Of a DNA stretch of 15,601 nt, positions 6,061 through 14,333 are shown piece after piece (the stretch's first letter is position 1; every line of letters begins with the position of its first letter). Source of the stretch: Acidobacteriota bacterium (GTDB taxonomy: Bacteria; Acidobacteriota; Terriglobia; Bryobacterales; Bryobacteraceae); assembly GCA_016871135.1 (NCBI GenBank), contig VFZQ01000034.1, positions 1 to 15,601 on the forward strand, given 5' to 3'. Below the pieces are notes generated by a model. The model worked only from the letters and a program-made list of their open reading frames with translations. It was not told where the DNA came from and did not search any database. The position numbers and the translations under genes are program-made.

Positions 6061-8808
6061 ATGTCGAAACCGTTGTTGTTGCTGGCGGGCTTCGCTCTTT
6101 CGGTGTCCGCGCAGACTTCCGAAAAAGCCGAGTTCTTTGAGAAGAATATCCGTCCAATGCTGGCCACCAAATGCCAGATGTGTCATAACGCGAAGGCGAA
6201 GACGTCGGGACTAGACATGTCGACCGGCGATGCGTTCATGGCGGGCGGGGCGAGCGGGTCGCTGGTGAACGTTGAAACGCCGGAGCAGAGCCTGCTCCTG
6301 CGCGTGCTGGCGTACGACGGCGCGCTGAAGATGCCGCCTACGGGGAAATTGAAAGACGACGAAATCGGCAAGGTCCGCGAGTGGATCAAGATGGGCGCGC
6401 CGTGGCCGGGAGCGGGGCCGCGGCCGGCAAATGCGGCGGCGAATCCGAGCGGGACGCGGAAGCACGGGTCGACTTTCACGGATAGCGAATGGAAGTTCTG
6501 GGCGTTTCAGCCGGTGGCCAAACCGGCGGCAGCGAAGTCGATCGATGCGTATTTGCGCGAAGCGCTGGCTGCGAAGAATTTGAAGCCTGCGGCGCGTGCC
6601 GATAAGGCCACGCTGCTGCGCCGCATAACCTATGATCTGCATGGACTCCCTCCTTCCGAGAGAGAACTGGCGGAGTTTATGGCGGACAGTTCGAAGGACG
6701 CATATGCGAGAGTCGTCGAGCGGCTGCTGGCGAGCCCGCGCTATGGCGAAAAGTGGGGGCGTCATTGGTTGGATGTGGCGCGCTATGCCGATTCAACGGG
6801 CAACGACGAGGATCATCGCTATCCGTATGCGTGGCGCTACCGCGACTACGTAATCGATGCGTTCAATCACGACCTTCCGTTCAATCAATTTGTCCGCGAG
6901 CAGGTAGCGGGCGATTTGATGCCGGCCGCGCCAGGCGAACCGGTGAACCGGCGAGGGATTGTCGCGACGGGATTTCTAACTCTCGGCGCGAAGGCGATCG
7001 CGCAGCAGGATAAGAAGAAGATGCTGTTCGATGTCTACGACGAACAGATCGATGTGCTGTCGAAGACGTTTCTCGGTGTGACGCTCGCGTGCGCGCGGTG
7101 CCACGATCACAAGTTTGATCCGCTGACGCAAAAAGACTACTACGGCATGATGGGGATCTTCGCGTCGACGAAGCAGTTCCGCGATTCCGAATCGCACGTG
7201 GCGAAGCTGCTGTTTACGCCGCTGGTTTCGAAGGCGGAGTACGAGAAATACGAAACGGCGCAAAACGTTGTGGCGAACAAGGGCATCGATATCGAAATCG
7301 TCATCGACCGCGAACGCCAAACGGCGCAGGAGAAGTGGATCGAACGGCTCGGCGATTACATGCTGGCCGCGCGAGCGGTGCGCGCGAAGAAAGACTACAA
7401 CAAAACGCTTGGGCTGAACGAGCGCGTCATCGAAAAATGGGTGGCGCATTTCAACGAGACCGAAGTACCGCGTCCGTGGCTCGACGCCTTTCACAAGGGC
7501 GATAACGACGCGGCGGTGATCGCGAAGTTCCAGGAGTCGGCCAAGGCGAATCTGGCCGCGTGGGCAAAGAAGATGAGCGCTTATCGCGTGCGCGAGCGGA
7601 AACAGCTCGAAGAGAAGAACATGCTGTCGGAGATGCCGAAGCTGATCGATGAGAAGGACGGGTTCTTCCGCGATGTGTTCGCCGATGCCGGGCCGTTCGG
7701 GATCGCGTCGCGGGCGATCGACAATTTCGCTTCCGAGACGGGCAAGAAGGAACTGGCGGCGCTGCGCGCGGAGCAGAAAAAGATAAAGGACGCGCTGCCG
7801 CCGGAGCCGGACATGGCATGCGGGATCGAGGAATCGACGCCCTTCAATGCAAAGGTTTTTGTGCGCGGCGATTACAACGCGCTCGGCGAGGATGCTCCCA
7901 AGTCGTTCCCGCTGGTTGTTGCTGGGAAAGATCGGGCGATCATCACGCAAGGAGGCGGGCGGCGCGAACTGGCCAACTGGCTGGCGAGCGATACAAATCC
8001 GATGACGGCGCGGGTAATCGTGAACCGCGTTTGGAATTGGCATTTCGGCGAAGGGATTGTGCGGACGCCCGATAATTTCGGACGCATGGGTGAGCGCCCG
8101 ACGCATCCAGAGCTGCTCGATGCGCTAGCGTCGCAGTTTGTGCGCGACGGCTGGAGCATCAAGAAGCTGCACCGGCGGATTCTGCTATCGGACGCCTATC
8201 AAATGAGCAGCGCGCCAAGCGCGGAAGCGGCCAAGGCGGATCCGGAAAACCGGCTATTTTCGCGGTTCCCAAGGCGGCGCTTGCTGGTCGAAGAGATGCG
8301 CGACGGCATGCTGGCGATCAGCGGCAAGATCGATATGACGATGGGCGGCACGATGCAGAAGGGCTTCGGCACCGATGGCGAAAACTCCAATGGCCGCATG
8401 TCGATTAGTCCGGAGGAGCAGACGCGGCGGTCGGTGTATCTGCCACTGCGGCGCGCGAATTTGCCCGCTCTGTTGAACCTGTTCGATTTCGGCGATGCGA
8501 CGACGGCCAACGGCAAGCGGATCGTGACGAACGTCGCGCCGCAGGCGTTGTTCCTGATGAATTCGAAGTTTGTCGCCGAGCAGGCCGAAGCGGTGGCCAA
8601 AGACGCGGCCGGGTTGCCGCTGAAAGACCGCGCGGAGCGATTGTACCTAAAGATTCTGAATCGATCGGCGCGGCCCGCGGAGATCGATAACGCGATGAGC
8701 TACACCGCGGCGTTCCAGAAACAATTCCCCAAGATGCAAGAGTCCGACGCGTGGCAGAGCCTGGCGCGGATTTTGTTTGCGTCGAACGAGTTCATCTATG
8801 TCGACTAA
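6061..8808 (+). CDS. Exported PSCyt1/DUF1549/DUF1553 (planctomycete-type cytochrome) protein
   Basis: This 915-residue protein starts at the ATG at 6061, preceded by GAGAGG at 4 nt, with a Sec signal peptide ending near SVSA-QT. An N-terminal planctomycete cytochrome-C domain (about 22-105) carries a heme-attachment CxxCH (C38-QM-C41-H42). DUF1549 (about 161-375) contains the WGRHWLDVARYADSTG stretch and a second CxxCH (C344-AR-C347-H348, in CARCHDHKFDPL). A charged helical linker (about 376-633) is followed by DUF1553 (about 634-895), with RELANWL, NRVWNWHFG and a GIVRTPDNFG loop. These proteins are periplasmic and almost always accompany a DUF1501 partner, as here. Their reaction is not settled; a redox role in polymer or carbohydrate breakdown is proposed. 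The stop overlaps the next start by 11 nt, indicating translational coupling. The frame is open up to 5821, but that part overlaps tadA and is not coding. Confidence 0.93.
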   Translation: MSKPLLLLAGFALSVSAQTSEKAEFFEKNIRPMLATKCQMCHNAKAKTSGLDMSTGDAFMAGGASGSLVNVETPEQSLLLRVLAYDGALKMPPTGKLKDDEIGKVREWIKMGAPWPGAGPRPANAAANPSGTRKHGSTFTDSEWKFWAFQPVAKPAAAKSIDAYLREALAAKNLKPAARADKATLLRRITYDLHGLPPSERELAEFMADSSKDAYARVVERLLASPRYGEKWGRHWLDVARYADSTGNDEDHRYPYAWRYRDYVIDAFNHDLPFNQFVREQVAGDLMPAAPGEPVNRRGIVATGFLTLGAKAIAQQDKKKMLFDVYDEQIDVLSKTFLGVTLACARCHDHKFDPLTQKDYYGMMGIFASTKQFRDSESHVAKLLFTPLVSKAEYEKYETAQNVVANKGIDIEIVIDRERQTAQEKWIERLGDYMLAARAVRAKKDYNKTLGLNERVIEKWVAHFNETEVPRPWLDAFHKGDNDAAVIAKFQESAKANLAAWAKKMSAYRVRERKQLEEKNMLSEMPKLIDEKDGFFRDVFADAGPFGIASRAIDNFASETGKKELAALRAEQKKIKDALPPEPDMACGIEESTPFNAKVFVRGDYNALGEDAPKSFPLVVAGKDRAIITQGGGRRELANWLASDTNPMTARVIVNRVWNWHFGEGIVRTPDNFGRMGERPTHPELLDALASQFVRDGWSIKKLHRRILLSDAYQMSSAPSAEAAKADPENRLFSRFPRRRLLVEEMRDGMLAISGKIDMTMGGTMQKGFGTDGENSNGRMSISPEEQTRRSVYLPLRRANLPALLNLFDFGDATTANGKRIVTNVAPQALFLMNSKFVAEQAEAVAKDAAGLPLKDRAERLYLKILNRSARPAEIDNAMSYTAAFQKQFPKMQESDAWQSLARILFASNEFIYVD

Positions 8809-10228
8809 CAACGATCCGATTCGCGAAATTTTTGCGCGGCGCGTGCGGCCCGTGTCGCGGCGTGGCGTGCTACGGAGCGCGGCGTGCGGGCTGGGTACGA
8901 TCGGCCTGGCGAATTTGCTGGCGCAGTCGAGCCCCCTATCGGTGAAAAACCCGCACTACGCGCCGCGCGCCAAACGGGTGATCTTCTTGTTCATGCACGG
9001 CGGACCGTCGTCGATCGACACCTTCGATCCGAAGGAGCGGTTGGTGCGCGATCACGGCAAACCGCTGCCGATCAAGCGGCCGCTCGCGTTCGCCGATCAA
9101 GAGGCGGGCCCGCTGATGAAGTCGCCATGGGCGTTTAAGAACGGTGGCAAGAGCGGGATCCCGGTCAGCGATCTCTTTCCGCATGTGCGCGAGATGGTGG
9201 ACGAGTTGTGCGTGATCCGGTCGTTGGTGGGCGAGGGCGTCGATCACGGCGCGGCGTTGCTGCAGACGTTCACGGGGTCATCGACGTTCGTGCGGCCGTC
9301 GATGGGCGCGTGGTCGGTGTATGGCCTGGGCACGGAGAATCAGGACCTGCCGGGCTACATCACAATCAAGCCGACGCTGTCGCATGGCGGCGCGAAGAAT
9401 TTCGGCGCGGCGTTTTTGCCGGGCGCGTTTCAGGGCACGCCGATCGGCCACAGCGGCATGAAGGTCGATGAGATCAAGAACGAGCCGATTCAGTATTTGC
9501 TCAACAAGGGCCTGACGCCGGAGCAGCAGCGGTTCGAGCTCGATATGATCCAGAACATCAACCGCAAGCATCAGGAGATGCGGACGGTGGATGCGAATTT
9601 GGAAGCGCGAATTCAGGCGTTCGAACTGGCGTTCCGAATGCAGACGCAGGCGCCCGAGATTTTCGCCGTCGATAAGGAATCGGACGCGACGAAGAAGTTG
9701 TACGGCATCGACGACCCGACGACCGCGGACTTCGGCTGGCAATGTTTACTCGCGCGGCGGTTGTGCGAAAAGGGCGTGCGGTTTGTGCAGTGCACGCATA
9801 GCTACAAGTGGGATCAGCACGGGGACTTGTTCGCGAAGCACACGTCGAACGCGGCGGAGGTGGATAAGCCCATCGCGGGGTTGTTGAAGGATTTGAAGTC
9901 GCGCGGGTTGTTGAAGGATACGCTGGTGATTTGGGCCGGCGAGTTCGGCCGCACCCCCGTGAGCGAAAGCGGCAACGGGCGCGATCATAATCCGTACGGC
10001 TATACGGTATGGATGGCCGGCGGCGGCGTGAAGCCTGGGTTTGTGTATGGGTCGACCGACGAGATCGGCTATCACGCCGAGGAGAACCGCATGCACATTC
10101 ACGACTGGCACGCGACGATCCTGCATTTGCTGGGCTTGCAGCATGACCGGTTGACGTTTAAGTACTCGGGGCGCGACTTCCGGTTGACCGATATCGCCGG
10201 CTCGATTCACGAGAAGATTTTGGTGTAA
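8798..10228 (+). CDS. DUF1501 protein, Tat-exported, alkaline-phosphatase/sulfatase-like fold
   Basis: The protein is 476 residues. The ATG at 8798 lies inside the end of the preceding gene. A twin-arginine signal, SRRGVLR (residues 20-26), precedes a hydrophobic stretch ending near LLAQ, so it is probably exported folded. Hallmarks of DUF1501, related to the alkaline phosphatase/sulfatase superfamily, are MHGG (66-69) followed by PSSIDTFDP, GEFGRTP (381-387), DHN (396-398) and HIHDWH (433-438); the His and Asp residues are probable metal ligands. No catalytic Ser/Thr or formylglycine cysteine motif is obvious. Genes of this kind sit directly after PSCyt1/DUF1553 genes in Planctomycetes, Verrucomicrobia and Acidobacteria, and the two probably act together in the periplasm. 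The substrate is unknown. Confidence 0.92.
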   Translation: MSTNNDPIREIFARRVRPVSRRGVLRSAACGLGTIGLANLLAQSSPLSVKNPHYAPRAKRVIFLFMHGGPSSIDTFDPKERLVRDHGKPLPIKRPLAFADQEAGPLMKSPWAFKNGGKSGIPVSDLFPHVREMVDELCVIRSLVGEGVDHGAALLQTFTGSSTFVRPSMGAWSVYGLGTENQDLPGYITIKPTLSHGGAKNFGAAFLPGAFQGTPIGHSGMKVDEIKNEPIQYLLNKGLTPEQQRFELDMIQNINRKHQEMRTVDANLEARIQAFELAFRMQTQAPEIFAVDKESDATKKLYGIDDPTTADFGWQCLLARRLCEKGVRFVQCTHSYKWDQHGDLFAKHTSNAAEVDKPIAGLLKDLKSRGLLKDTLVIWAGEFGRTPVSESGNGRDHNPYGYTVWMAGGGVKPGFVYGSTDEIGYHAEENRMHIHDWHATILHLLGLQHDRLTFKYSGRDFRLTDIAGSIHEKILV

Positions 10229-10252
10229 TTTGCCGCCGCTTAAGTAGGCCAT

Positions 10253-10265
10253 GGCAAGTCTTGCC
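10253..10265. promoter_or_regulatory. Palindrome upstream of the toxin-antitoxin genes
   Basis: GGCAAG-T-CTTGCC is a perfect 6-bp inverted repeat with a single central base. It lies 47 nt before the antitoxin ATG. ParD-type antitoxins repress their own operon by binding such palindromes. A weak TTGCCG/TAGCGT promoter pair (10261-10289, 17-nt spacer) overlaps it. Its function is inferred from position and symmetry only. Confidence 0.35.
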
Positions 10266-10312
10266 GTACCGTGGCGAAAATGGTAGCGTCAAAGCAGAGT
10301 CGAACAAACGCC

Positions 10313-10582
10313 ATGCAAACGATGAATATTTCCCTGCCGGAACCGCTGAAGGAGTTTGTCGCCGATCAAGTCGGCTCTGGGCGCTACACCAGTGAACAGG
10401 AGTACGTGCGCGAATTGATTCGCCGGGATCAGGTTCGCTGGGCCGAGGAGCATGTCGAGGCGCTGATAAAAGAAGGGCTGGAGAGTAGCGAACCGAGCGA
10501 CTTTACCGCTGATGATTGGAAGAGAATCCGGGCGGAAGGCATGCGCCAGTATTTGGCGAAACAGAGCGGGACCGATTCATAG
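10313..10582 (+). CDS. parD: ParD-like type II antitoxin
   Basis: This 89-residue protein opens MQTMNISLPEPLKEF, a typical ParD/CC2985-family ribbon-helix-helix start, followed by YTSEQEYVRELIRRDQ, which is the second helix of the DNA-binding unit. The acidic C-terminal tail (about 45-85) would wrap the toxin. The ATG at 10313 was chosen because family members usually carry about three residues before MNISLP; the GTG at 10271 and ATGs at 10280 and 10322 are alternatives, and none has a strong SD. Its TAG stop directly abuts the GTG start of the toxin gene. Such antitoxins neutralise ParE and repress the operon. Confidence 0.85.
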   Translation: MQTMNISLPEPLKEFVADQVGSGRYTSEQEYVRELIRRDQVRWAEEHVEALIKEGLESSEPSDFTADDWKRIRAEGMRQYLAKQSGTDS

Positions 10583-10918
10583 GTGCTACGGATACAGAAG
10601 CGTGAGTCCGCGCTGCGCGACCTCACTGCAATATGGCTCTGGTATGCAGAGCAGGGTGGACCTGAAATCGCCGACCGTTTTTACGCGGCCGTCGATCAAA
10701 CTTTGGAGATGATCGCAAAGTCGCCCGACGTCGGCGTGCGGCTGAAGCGGCGGAGGAAAGCGGACGCCGGGTTGCGAAAGATTGCAGTCGGTGGCGGCTT
10801 CGGAAAGATACTACTGGTATACCTCCACGCCGATTGCAGAGTCGAACTGATCCGGGTGTTGCACGGCAGCCGCGATCTGGAGGCGCTTGGCGCGCTCGAA
10901 CGCGGATCTGGAGAATGA
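10583..10918 (+). CDS. parE: ParE/RelE-fold toxin
   Basis: This 111-residue protein starts at GTG 10583, with no bases between it and the antitoxin stop. The ParE/RelE-like fold is recognisable from IQKRESALRDLTAIWLWYAEQG (helix pair with the WYAE element), FYAAVDQTLEMIAKSPDVG (long helix ending before the loop), then strands RKIAVGG, ILLVYLHADCRVELIRVLHGSRD. The last stretch is the conserved RVLHGxRD of ParE toxins. ParE members poison DNA gyrase whereas RelE members cut mRNA on the ribosome; the sequence fits ParE better, but the target is inferred. It has about ten extra residues at the C-terminus (LGALERGSGE). It ends 4 nt before the ctaA start. Confidence 0.87.
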   Translation: MLRIQKRESALRDLTAIWLWYAEQGGPEIADRFYAAVDQTLEMIAKSPDVGVRLKRRRKADAGLRKIAVGGGFGKILLVYLHADCRVELIRVLHGSRDLEALGALERGSGE

Positions 10919-10922
10919 GCAG

Positions 10923-11783
10923 ATGAAGGAACGCTTCCCGGTTCTCGCGTGGCTCTTTCTGGGTTACTTGATCGCGGTCATTCTCTTCGGCGCGTGGGTG
11001 CGGATTGCGGGCGCGGGCGCGGGGTGCGGCAATCACTGGCCGCTGTGCAACGGCGAGGCGATTCCGCCGGCGCCCGAGACGAAAACAATCATCGAATACA
11101 CGCACCGGATCACCAGCGCGTTGTGCGGCTTGTTCGGCATCGCGATGATCTGGCTCGCGCCGACGCGGCATCGGCGAATGGCCATCGCGGCGTTTGTCTT
11201 CATCCTGATCGAAGGCTTCGTCGGCGCGGTGCTGGTGAAGAAAGAACTGGTCGTCAACGATGCGAGTTTGAGCCGGGCGATTGTAATCGCACTGCATCTG
11301 ACCAACACGTTGCTACTGACGGCAAGCGCGGCGGCAATGACGGTCGAGGAGCGCCACGCCAGTAAAGGACGCGCGGTATTAAAAGCCGCGTTGATCGTCA
11401 TCGTCATCGTCAGCGCGACGGGCGCGGTGACAGCGCTCGGCGATACGATCTTCCCGAAGCAGGCGGCGCTGGATGGGTCGCTGTGGGCGCAGATTCGCGA
11501 CGATGCGACATCGAGCCAACACTTTCTGATTCGACTGCGGGCGGTGCATCCCGTGCTCGCGGTTCTGGGCGCGGCCTTCCTGATCGGCGGCCTGAGCGCG
11601 CTGCGTCGGCGTGAAAAGTGGCTCTCGCACTGGCCGATCTCACTGGCCGGGACGCAGGTACTGATCGGCGTGGCGAATATCGCGCTGGCGGCGCCGGGCT
11701 GGATGCAGATAGTGCATCTTCTCGTGGCGCAGGCGCTTTGGGTGGCGTGTGTAAGGGCCTCTATCGCGTCCTCTCCACACTAG
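10923..11783 (+). CDS. ctaA: Heme A synthase (COX15/CtaA)
   Basis: This 286-residue integral membrane protein has about eight transmembrane helices. It oxidises the C8 methyl group of heme O to make heme A for aa3-type cytochrome oxidase. Key residues are present: the extracytoplasmic cysteine pair C35-GNHWPL-C42, as in Bacillus-type CtaA; E58 and H61 in the EYTHRI motif; H125 (LHLTN); H209 (VHPVLA); and H265 (VHLLVAQ). These supply the heme-ligand and catalytic histidines of the two four-helix bundles. The ATG at 10923 has GGAG 9 nt upstream, which lies within the end of parE. No ctaB or oxidase subunits are adjacent; the 4-nt gap after a toxin gene is an unusual context. Confidence 0.93.
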   Translation: MKERFPVLAWLFLGYLIAVILFGAWVRIAGAGAGCGNHWPLCNGEAIPPAPETKTIIEYTHRITSALCGLFGIAMIWLAPTRHRRMAIAAFVFILIEGFVGAVLVKKELVVNDASLSRAIVIALHLTNTLLLTASAAAMTVEERHASKGRAVLKAALIVIVIVSATGAVTALGDTIFPKQAALDGSLWAQIRDDATSSQHFLIRLRAVHPVLAVLGAAFLIGGLSALRRREKWLSHWPISLAGTQVLIGVANIALAAPGWMQIVHLLVAQALWVACVRASIASSPH

Positions 11784-11819
11784 CCGGCGAGAACGGGGGC
11801 GAACCCGGCGCCGCTGGTG

Positions 11820-11825
11820 TATCAT
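11820..11825 (+). promoter_or_regulatory. Weak candidate -10 box before the dehydrogenase gene
   Basis: TATCAT, preceded by TG, lies 33 nt before the ATG at 11858 within a 74-nt gap after ctaA. No good -35 is seen. It would allow the downstream group to be transcribed separately from ctaA. Confidence 0.25.
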
Positions 11826-11857
11826 TCTCCGAGAGCGTTTACGAAGAAAGAACTGGT

Positions 11858-12892
11858 ATGAAACGAATCACCCTCGGCTTTATTCTGATCACTGTCGCCG
11901 CGTTCGCCGCCGACAAGAAAATTCTAATCCTGCACACCGACCGCCAAAGCTGGGTCTCCAACGACGCCGCGCTGGCCAAATATCGCGCCGCCGCCGGATC
12001 GGGCGCCGACATCGTCGTGGCGCGCAGCGCCGCGGAGTTCGCGCGCGAAGTGCCCAATGCCGACGCCATCATCGGCGGCGTCGGCAAGGACTTGTATCCG
12101 CAGGCAAAAAAGCTGAAGTGGGTGCAGACAATCAGCGCCGGCGTGGAGCAGTATTCGTTTTGGCCCGAGTTTGTGAATAGCGGCGTGACGCTAACCAACT
12201 GCAAGGTGGTACAGGGACCGACAATCGCCGACCACGCATTTGCCATGCTGCTGGCATTGACTCGCGGACTGAACTATTACATTCCCAACCGCGTGAAGAA
12301 GGAGTGGGGCGGCCGCGGAGAGGGGCCCACGGCGACCACCGAACTGCCGGGCATGACCGCGGTGATCATCGGCGCCGGCGGCATCGGCACGCAGATCGCC
12401 CAGCGGGCGCACGGGTTCAGCATGAAGGTCATCGGAGTGGATCCCGAGCCCATCCCCGTATCGAATTACTTTTCCCAGATTGTGCCGCCGGACAAATTGA
12501 ACGAGGTGCTCCCGCTGGCCGACGTCGTGTTCGTCTCGGCCCCGCTCACTCCCAAGAGCGAGCACATGATCGCCGGCCCGCAGTTCGACGCCATGAAGAA
12601 GGGCGCCTACTTTGTCGCGGTCTCGCGAGGGAGGCTCTATGACAAAGGAGCGCTCGTCAAGGCCCTCGATTCGAAGAAGATCGCCGGTGCGGGCCTCGAC
12701 GTCACCGACCCCGAGCCGCTGCCGCCCGGCGATTCGCTGTGGAATTTTGACAACGTGGTGATCACCCCCCACATCGCCTCTGTGGCGGAAGGTTCCAACC
12801 AGCGTCGCATCGGCGTCATCAGCGAAAACATCCGGCGCTTCGCCAAGGGTGAGCCGCTGATCAACGTCGTGAATAAGGCGAAGGGATATTAA
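11858..12892 (+). CDS. Exported D-isomer-specific 2-hydroxyacid dehydrogenase-like protein
   Basis: The protein is 344 residues, usual for the family of NAD(P)-dependent 2-hydroxyacid dehydrogenases (glyoxylate/phosphoglycerate dehydrogenase type). The Rossmann dinucleotide motif GAGGIG lies at 172-177, with the acidic end of the second strand at GVD. The catalytic residues are R257 (SRGR, where Ser replaces the usual Asn of NxxRG), E286 (DPEPLP) and H305 (TPHIAS). Unlike the cytoplasmic family norm, it begins with a Sec-type signal peptide: KR, then a hydrophobic core, then AFA-AD, cleaved near residue 18. The ATG at 11858 has only a weak purine-rich SD. An NAD-dependent enzyme outside the cytoplasm is odd, since cofactor is scarce there; the leader could instead be a membrane anchor. 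The substrate is unknown. The solute-binding gene follows after 13 nt. Confidence 0.88.
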   Translation: MKRITLGFILITVAAFAADKKILILHTDRQSWVSNDAALAKYRAAAGSGADIVVARSAAEFAREVPNADAIIGGVGKDLYPQAKKLKWVQTISAGVEQYSFWPEFVNSGVTLTNCKVVQGPTIADHAFAMLLALTRGLNYYIPNRVKKEWGGRGEGPTATTELPGMTAVIIGAGGIGTQIAQRAHGFSMKVIGVDPEPIPVSNYFSQIVPPDKLNEVLPLADVVFVSAPLTPKSEHMIAGPQFDAMKKGAYFVAVSRGRLYDKGALVKALDSKKIAGAGLDVTDPEPLPPGDSLWNFDNVVITPHIASVAEGSNQRRIGVISENIRRFAKGEPLINVVNKAKGY

Positions 12893-12905
12893 ATTCCGCA
12901 ACCCC

Positions 12906-13706
12906 ATGGATACCCGCGGATCATTTCGGATTTGTTTCGGCGCTTTGGCGGCGTTCTCTCTGTTTGCACAACAGCCGGATATGGCCGCGCTGCGTGCCGA
13001 GTTCGCCCCTACCGGAAAACTGCGCGCGGCAATCAACCACGGGAATCCGGTTCTAGCCTCGCGCGACGCGAAAACGGGCGAGTTGCGCGGCGTGACGGTC
13101 GACTTGTCGCGCGAGTTGGGACGCCGGCTTGGTCTGCCCGTTGATCTGGTCCCGTTCGATGCGGCGGGCAAGGTCAGCGCGGCCGCGAAGGAAGGAGTCT
13201 GGGACGTCGCCTACCTGGCTATCGATCTCGAACGCGCCCAGGAGATCGACTACACCGCGCCCTACGTTGAATTAGAGGGGACGTATTTGGTTCTGGCCGG
13301 CTCGAAGCTCCGGAACGTGGAAGATGCGGATCGCGCGGGAGTGCGGATTGCGGCCAGCCCGAGGAGCGCGTATGACCTGTTCTTGAGCCGCAATCTCAAG
13401 CAGGCGCGAATTCTTCGCCCAACCACGACCGCCGAATCGCTCGAGTTGCTGTCCAAGGGTGAACTGGATGCCGTGGCGGGAGTCAGAACCGCATTGGTTT
13501 CGGCTGCAAAGTCCATCCCCGGCTCGCGCGTGATGCCAGGCCGATTCATGACGATTCCCCAGGCAGCCGGACTTCCAAAGGGTAGGCCGCAAGCCCTCCG
13601 CTTCCTCCGGGAATATATCGAAGATGCCAAGAGGTCCGGCTTTGTCGCAGCCGCGCTGAAGCGCCACGGACTGACAGCGTACGATGCGATCGTTCCCGCG
13701 CGATAA
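12906..13706 (+). CDS. Family 3 (amino-acid type) periplasmic solute-binding protein
   Basis: This 266-residue protein starts at the ATG at 12906 (no clear SD). A signal peptide, basic and then FGALAAFSLFA, is cleaved near residue 21. The mature part has the two-lobed SBP_bac_3 pattern: GKLRAAINHGNPV at the first strand, GELRGVTVDLSRELGRRLG, then WDVAYLAIDLERAQEIDYTAPYVELEGTYLV, which is the family's 'D-F/Y-T-x-PY' signature at the hinge, and the second lobe with ELLSKGELDAVAG. Known members bind amino acids or small polar solutes for ABC importers; others are fused to lytic transglycosylases or sensors. No permease or ATPase gene is adjacent, so it is an orphan here. It lies 13 nt after the dehydrogenase and 14 nt before the first PepSY-type gene. 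Confidence 0.85.
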   Translation: MDTRGSFRICFGALAAFSLFAQQPDMAALRAEFAPTGKLRAAINHGNPVLASRDAKTGELRGVTVDLSRELGRRLGLPVDLVPFDAAGKVSAAAKEGVWDVAYLAIDLERAQEIDYTAPYVELEGTYLVLAGSKLRNVEDADRAGVRIAASPRSAYDLFLSRNLKQARILRPTTTAESLELLSKGELDAVAGVRTALVSAAKSIPGSRVMPGRFMTIPQAAGLPKGRPQALRFLREYIEDAKRSGFVAAALKRHGLTAYDAIVPAR

Positions 13707-13720
13707 ACTCACCAATACCT

Positions 13721-14329
13721 ATGGGTGCGGAAAAGAAGATCTTCGAGTACACCAAGAAGCTCCACATGTACTCCGGACTGCTAACGTTCTCGGCGTTCCT
13801 GGTATGGGGCGTCACCGGAGTTGAGGCCATGTTCCTCCCGGCCGCCGGCGAATACCGTCCGCCGCCGGTAACCGGCACCCAGGAGATCGCCTACCAGGCG
13901 CCGGGCGACCTCGATGACGACAAACTCTGCCGAGCCATCTACGCCGCCGTGAAAATCCCGCTCGCCGCCGGCCGTTACAATGTCCACCGCGACGAGCACT
14001 CTCACCTCGCATTCAACGTCTTCACCATCAACGGCGGCCGCGAAGTCACATTTCTGGAAGAAAGAGGCGTCGTCCGCGTCGATCACCGCCGCAACTCCAC
14101 CCTCAGCTACCTCTCCTCCATGCACACCGCCCATTCCGGCCGCCATCAGTTGACGGTGATGGCCAGCCTCTGGGGCTACTTCAACGAGTTCTCCACCTGG
14201 GCGTTTCTCTTCATGACCTTTTCCGGCCTGTACCTGTGGATCGCCACACGTCCCGGCCTGCGCTGGGCCCAACTGGCGCTGGCCGCCACGGTTGTGGTCA
14301 CAGCGGCCCTCTGGTTCGCAATCCGGTGA
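13721..14329 (+). CDS. PepSY-TM-like membrane protein, half A
   Basis: The protein is 202 residues with an N-terminal helix, KKLHMYSGLLTF (H15 at the membrane edge), and three transmembrane segments at about 16-38, 152-176 and 182-201. The loop of about 110 residues, probably periplasmic, has a PepSY-like strand pattern (YNVHRDEHSHLAFNVF, VTFLEERGVVRVDH). Just before the second segment lies H135-TA-H138-SGR-H142, and that segment holds SGLYLWI, as in PepSY-TM proteins. Family members such as FoxB are heme-containing inner-membrane reductases, usually 350-500 residues with four or more helices; this is about half that size. The following gene, 4 nt away, has the same plan, so the two probably form a heterodimer (inference). 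No SD is evident at the ATG. Confidence 0.75.
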   Translation: MGAEKKIFEYTKKLHMYSGLLTFSAFLVWGVTGVEAMFLPAAGEYRPPPVTGTQEIAYQAPGDLDDDKLCRAIYAAVKIPLAAGRYNVHRDEHSHLAFNVFTINGGREVTFLEERGVVRVDHRRNSTLSYLSSMHTAHSGRHQLTVMASLWGYFNEFSTWAFLFMTFSGLYLWIATRPGLRWAQLALAATVVVTAALWFAIR

Positions 14330-14333
14330 AACT

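Noticed and set aside
6976..8106. Minus-strand 376-aa open frame
   Set aside because: It lies wholly antisense inside the DUF1549/DUF1553 gene, is rich in Arg/Leu/His without motifs, and is a typical shadow.
11784..11818. GCCGG…CCGGC pairing after ctaA as a terminator
   Set aside because: The stem is 5 bp with a 17-nt loop and no T-tract, too weak to call.
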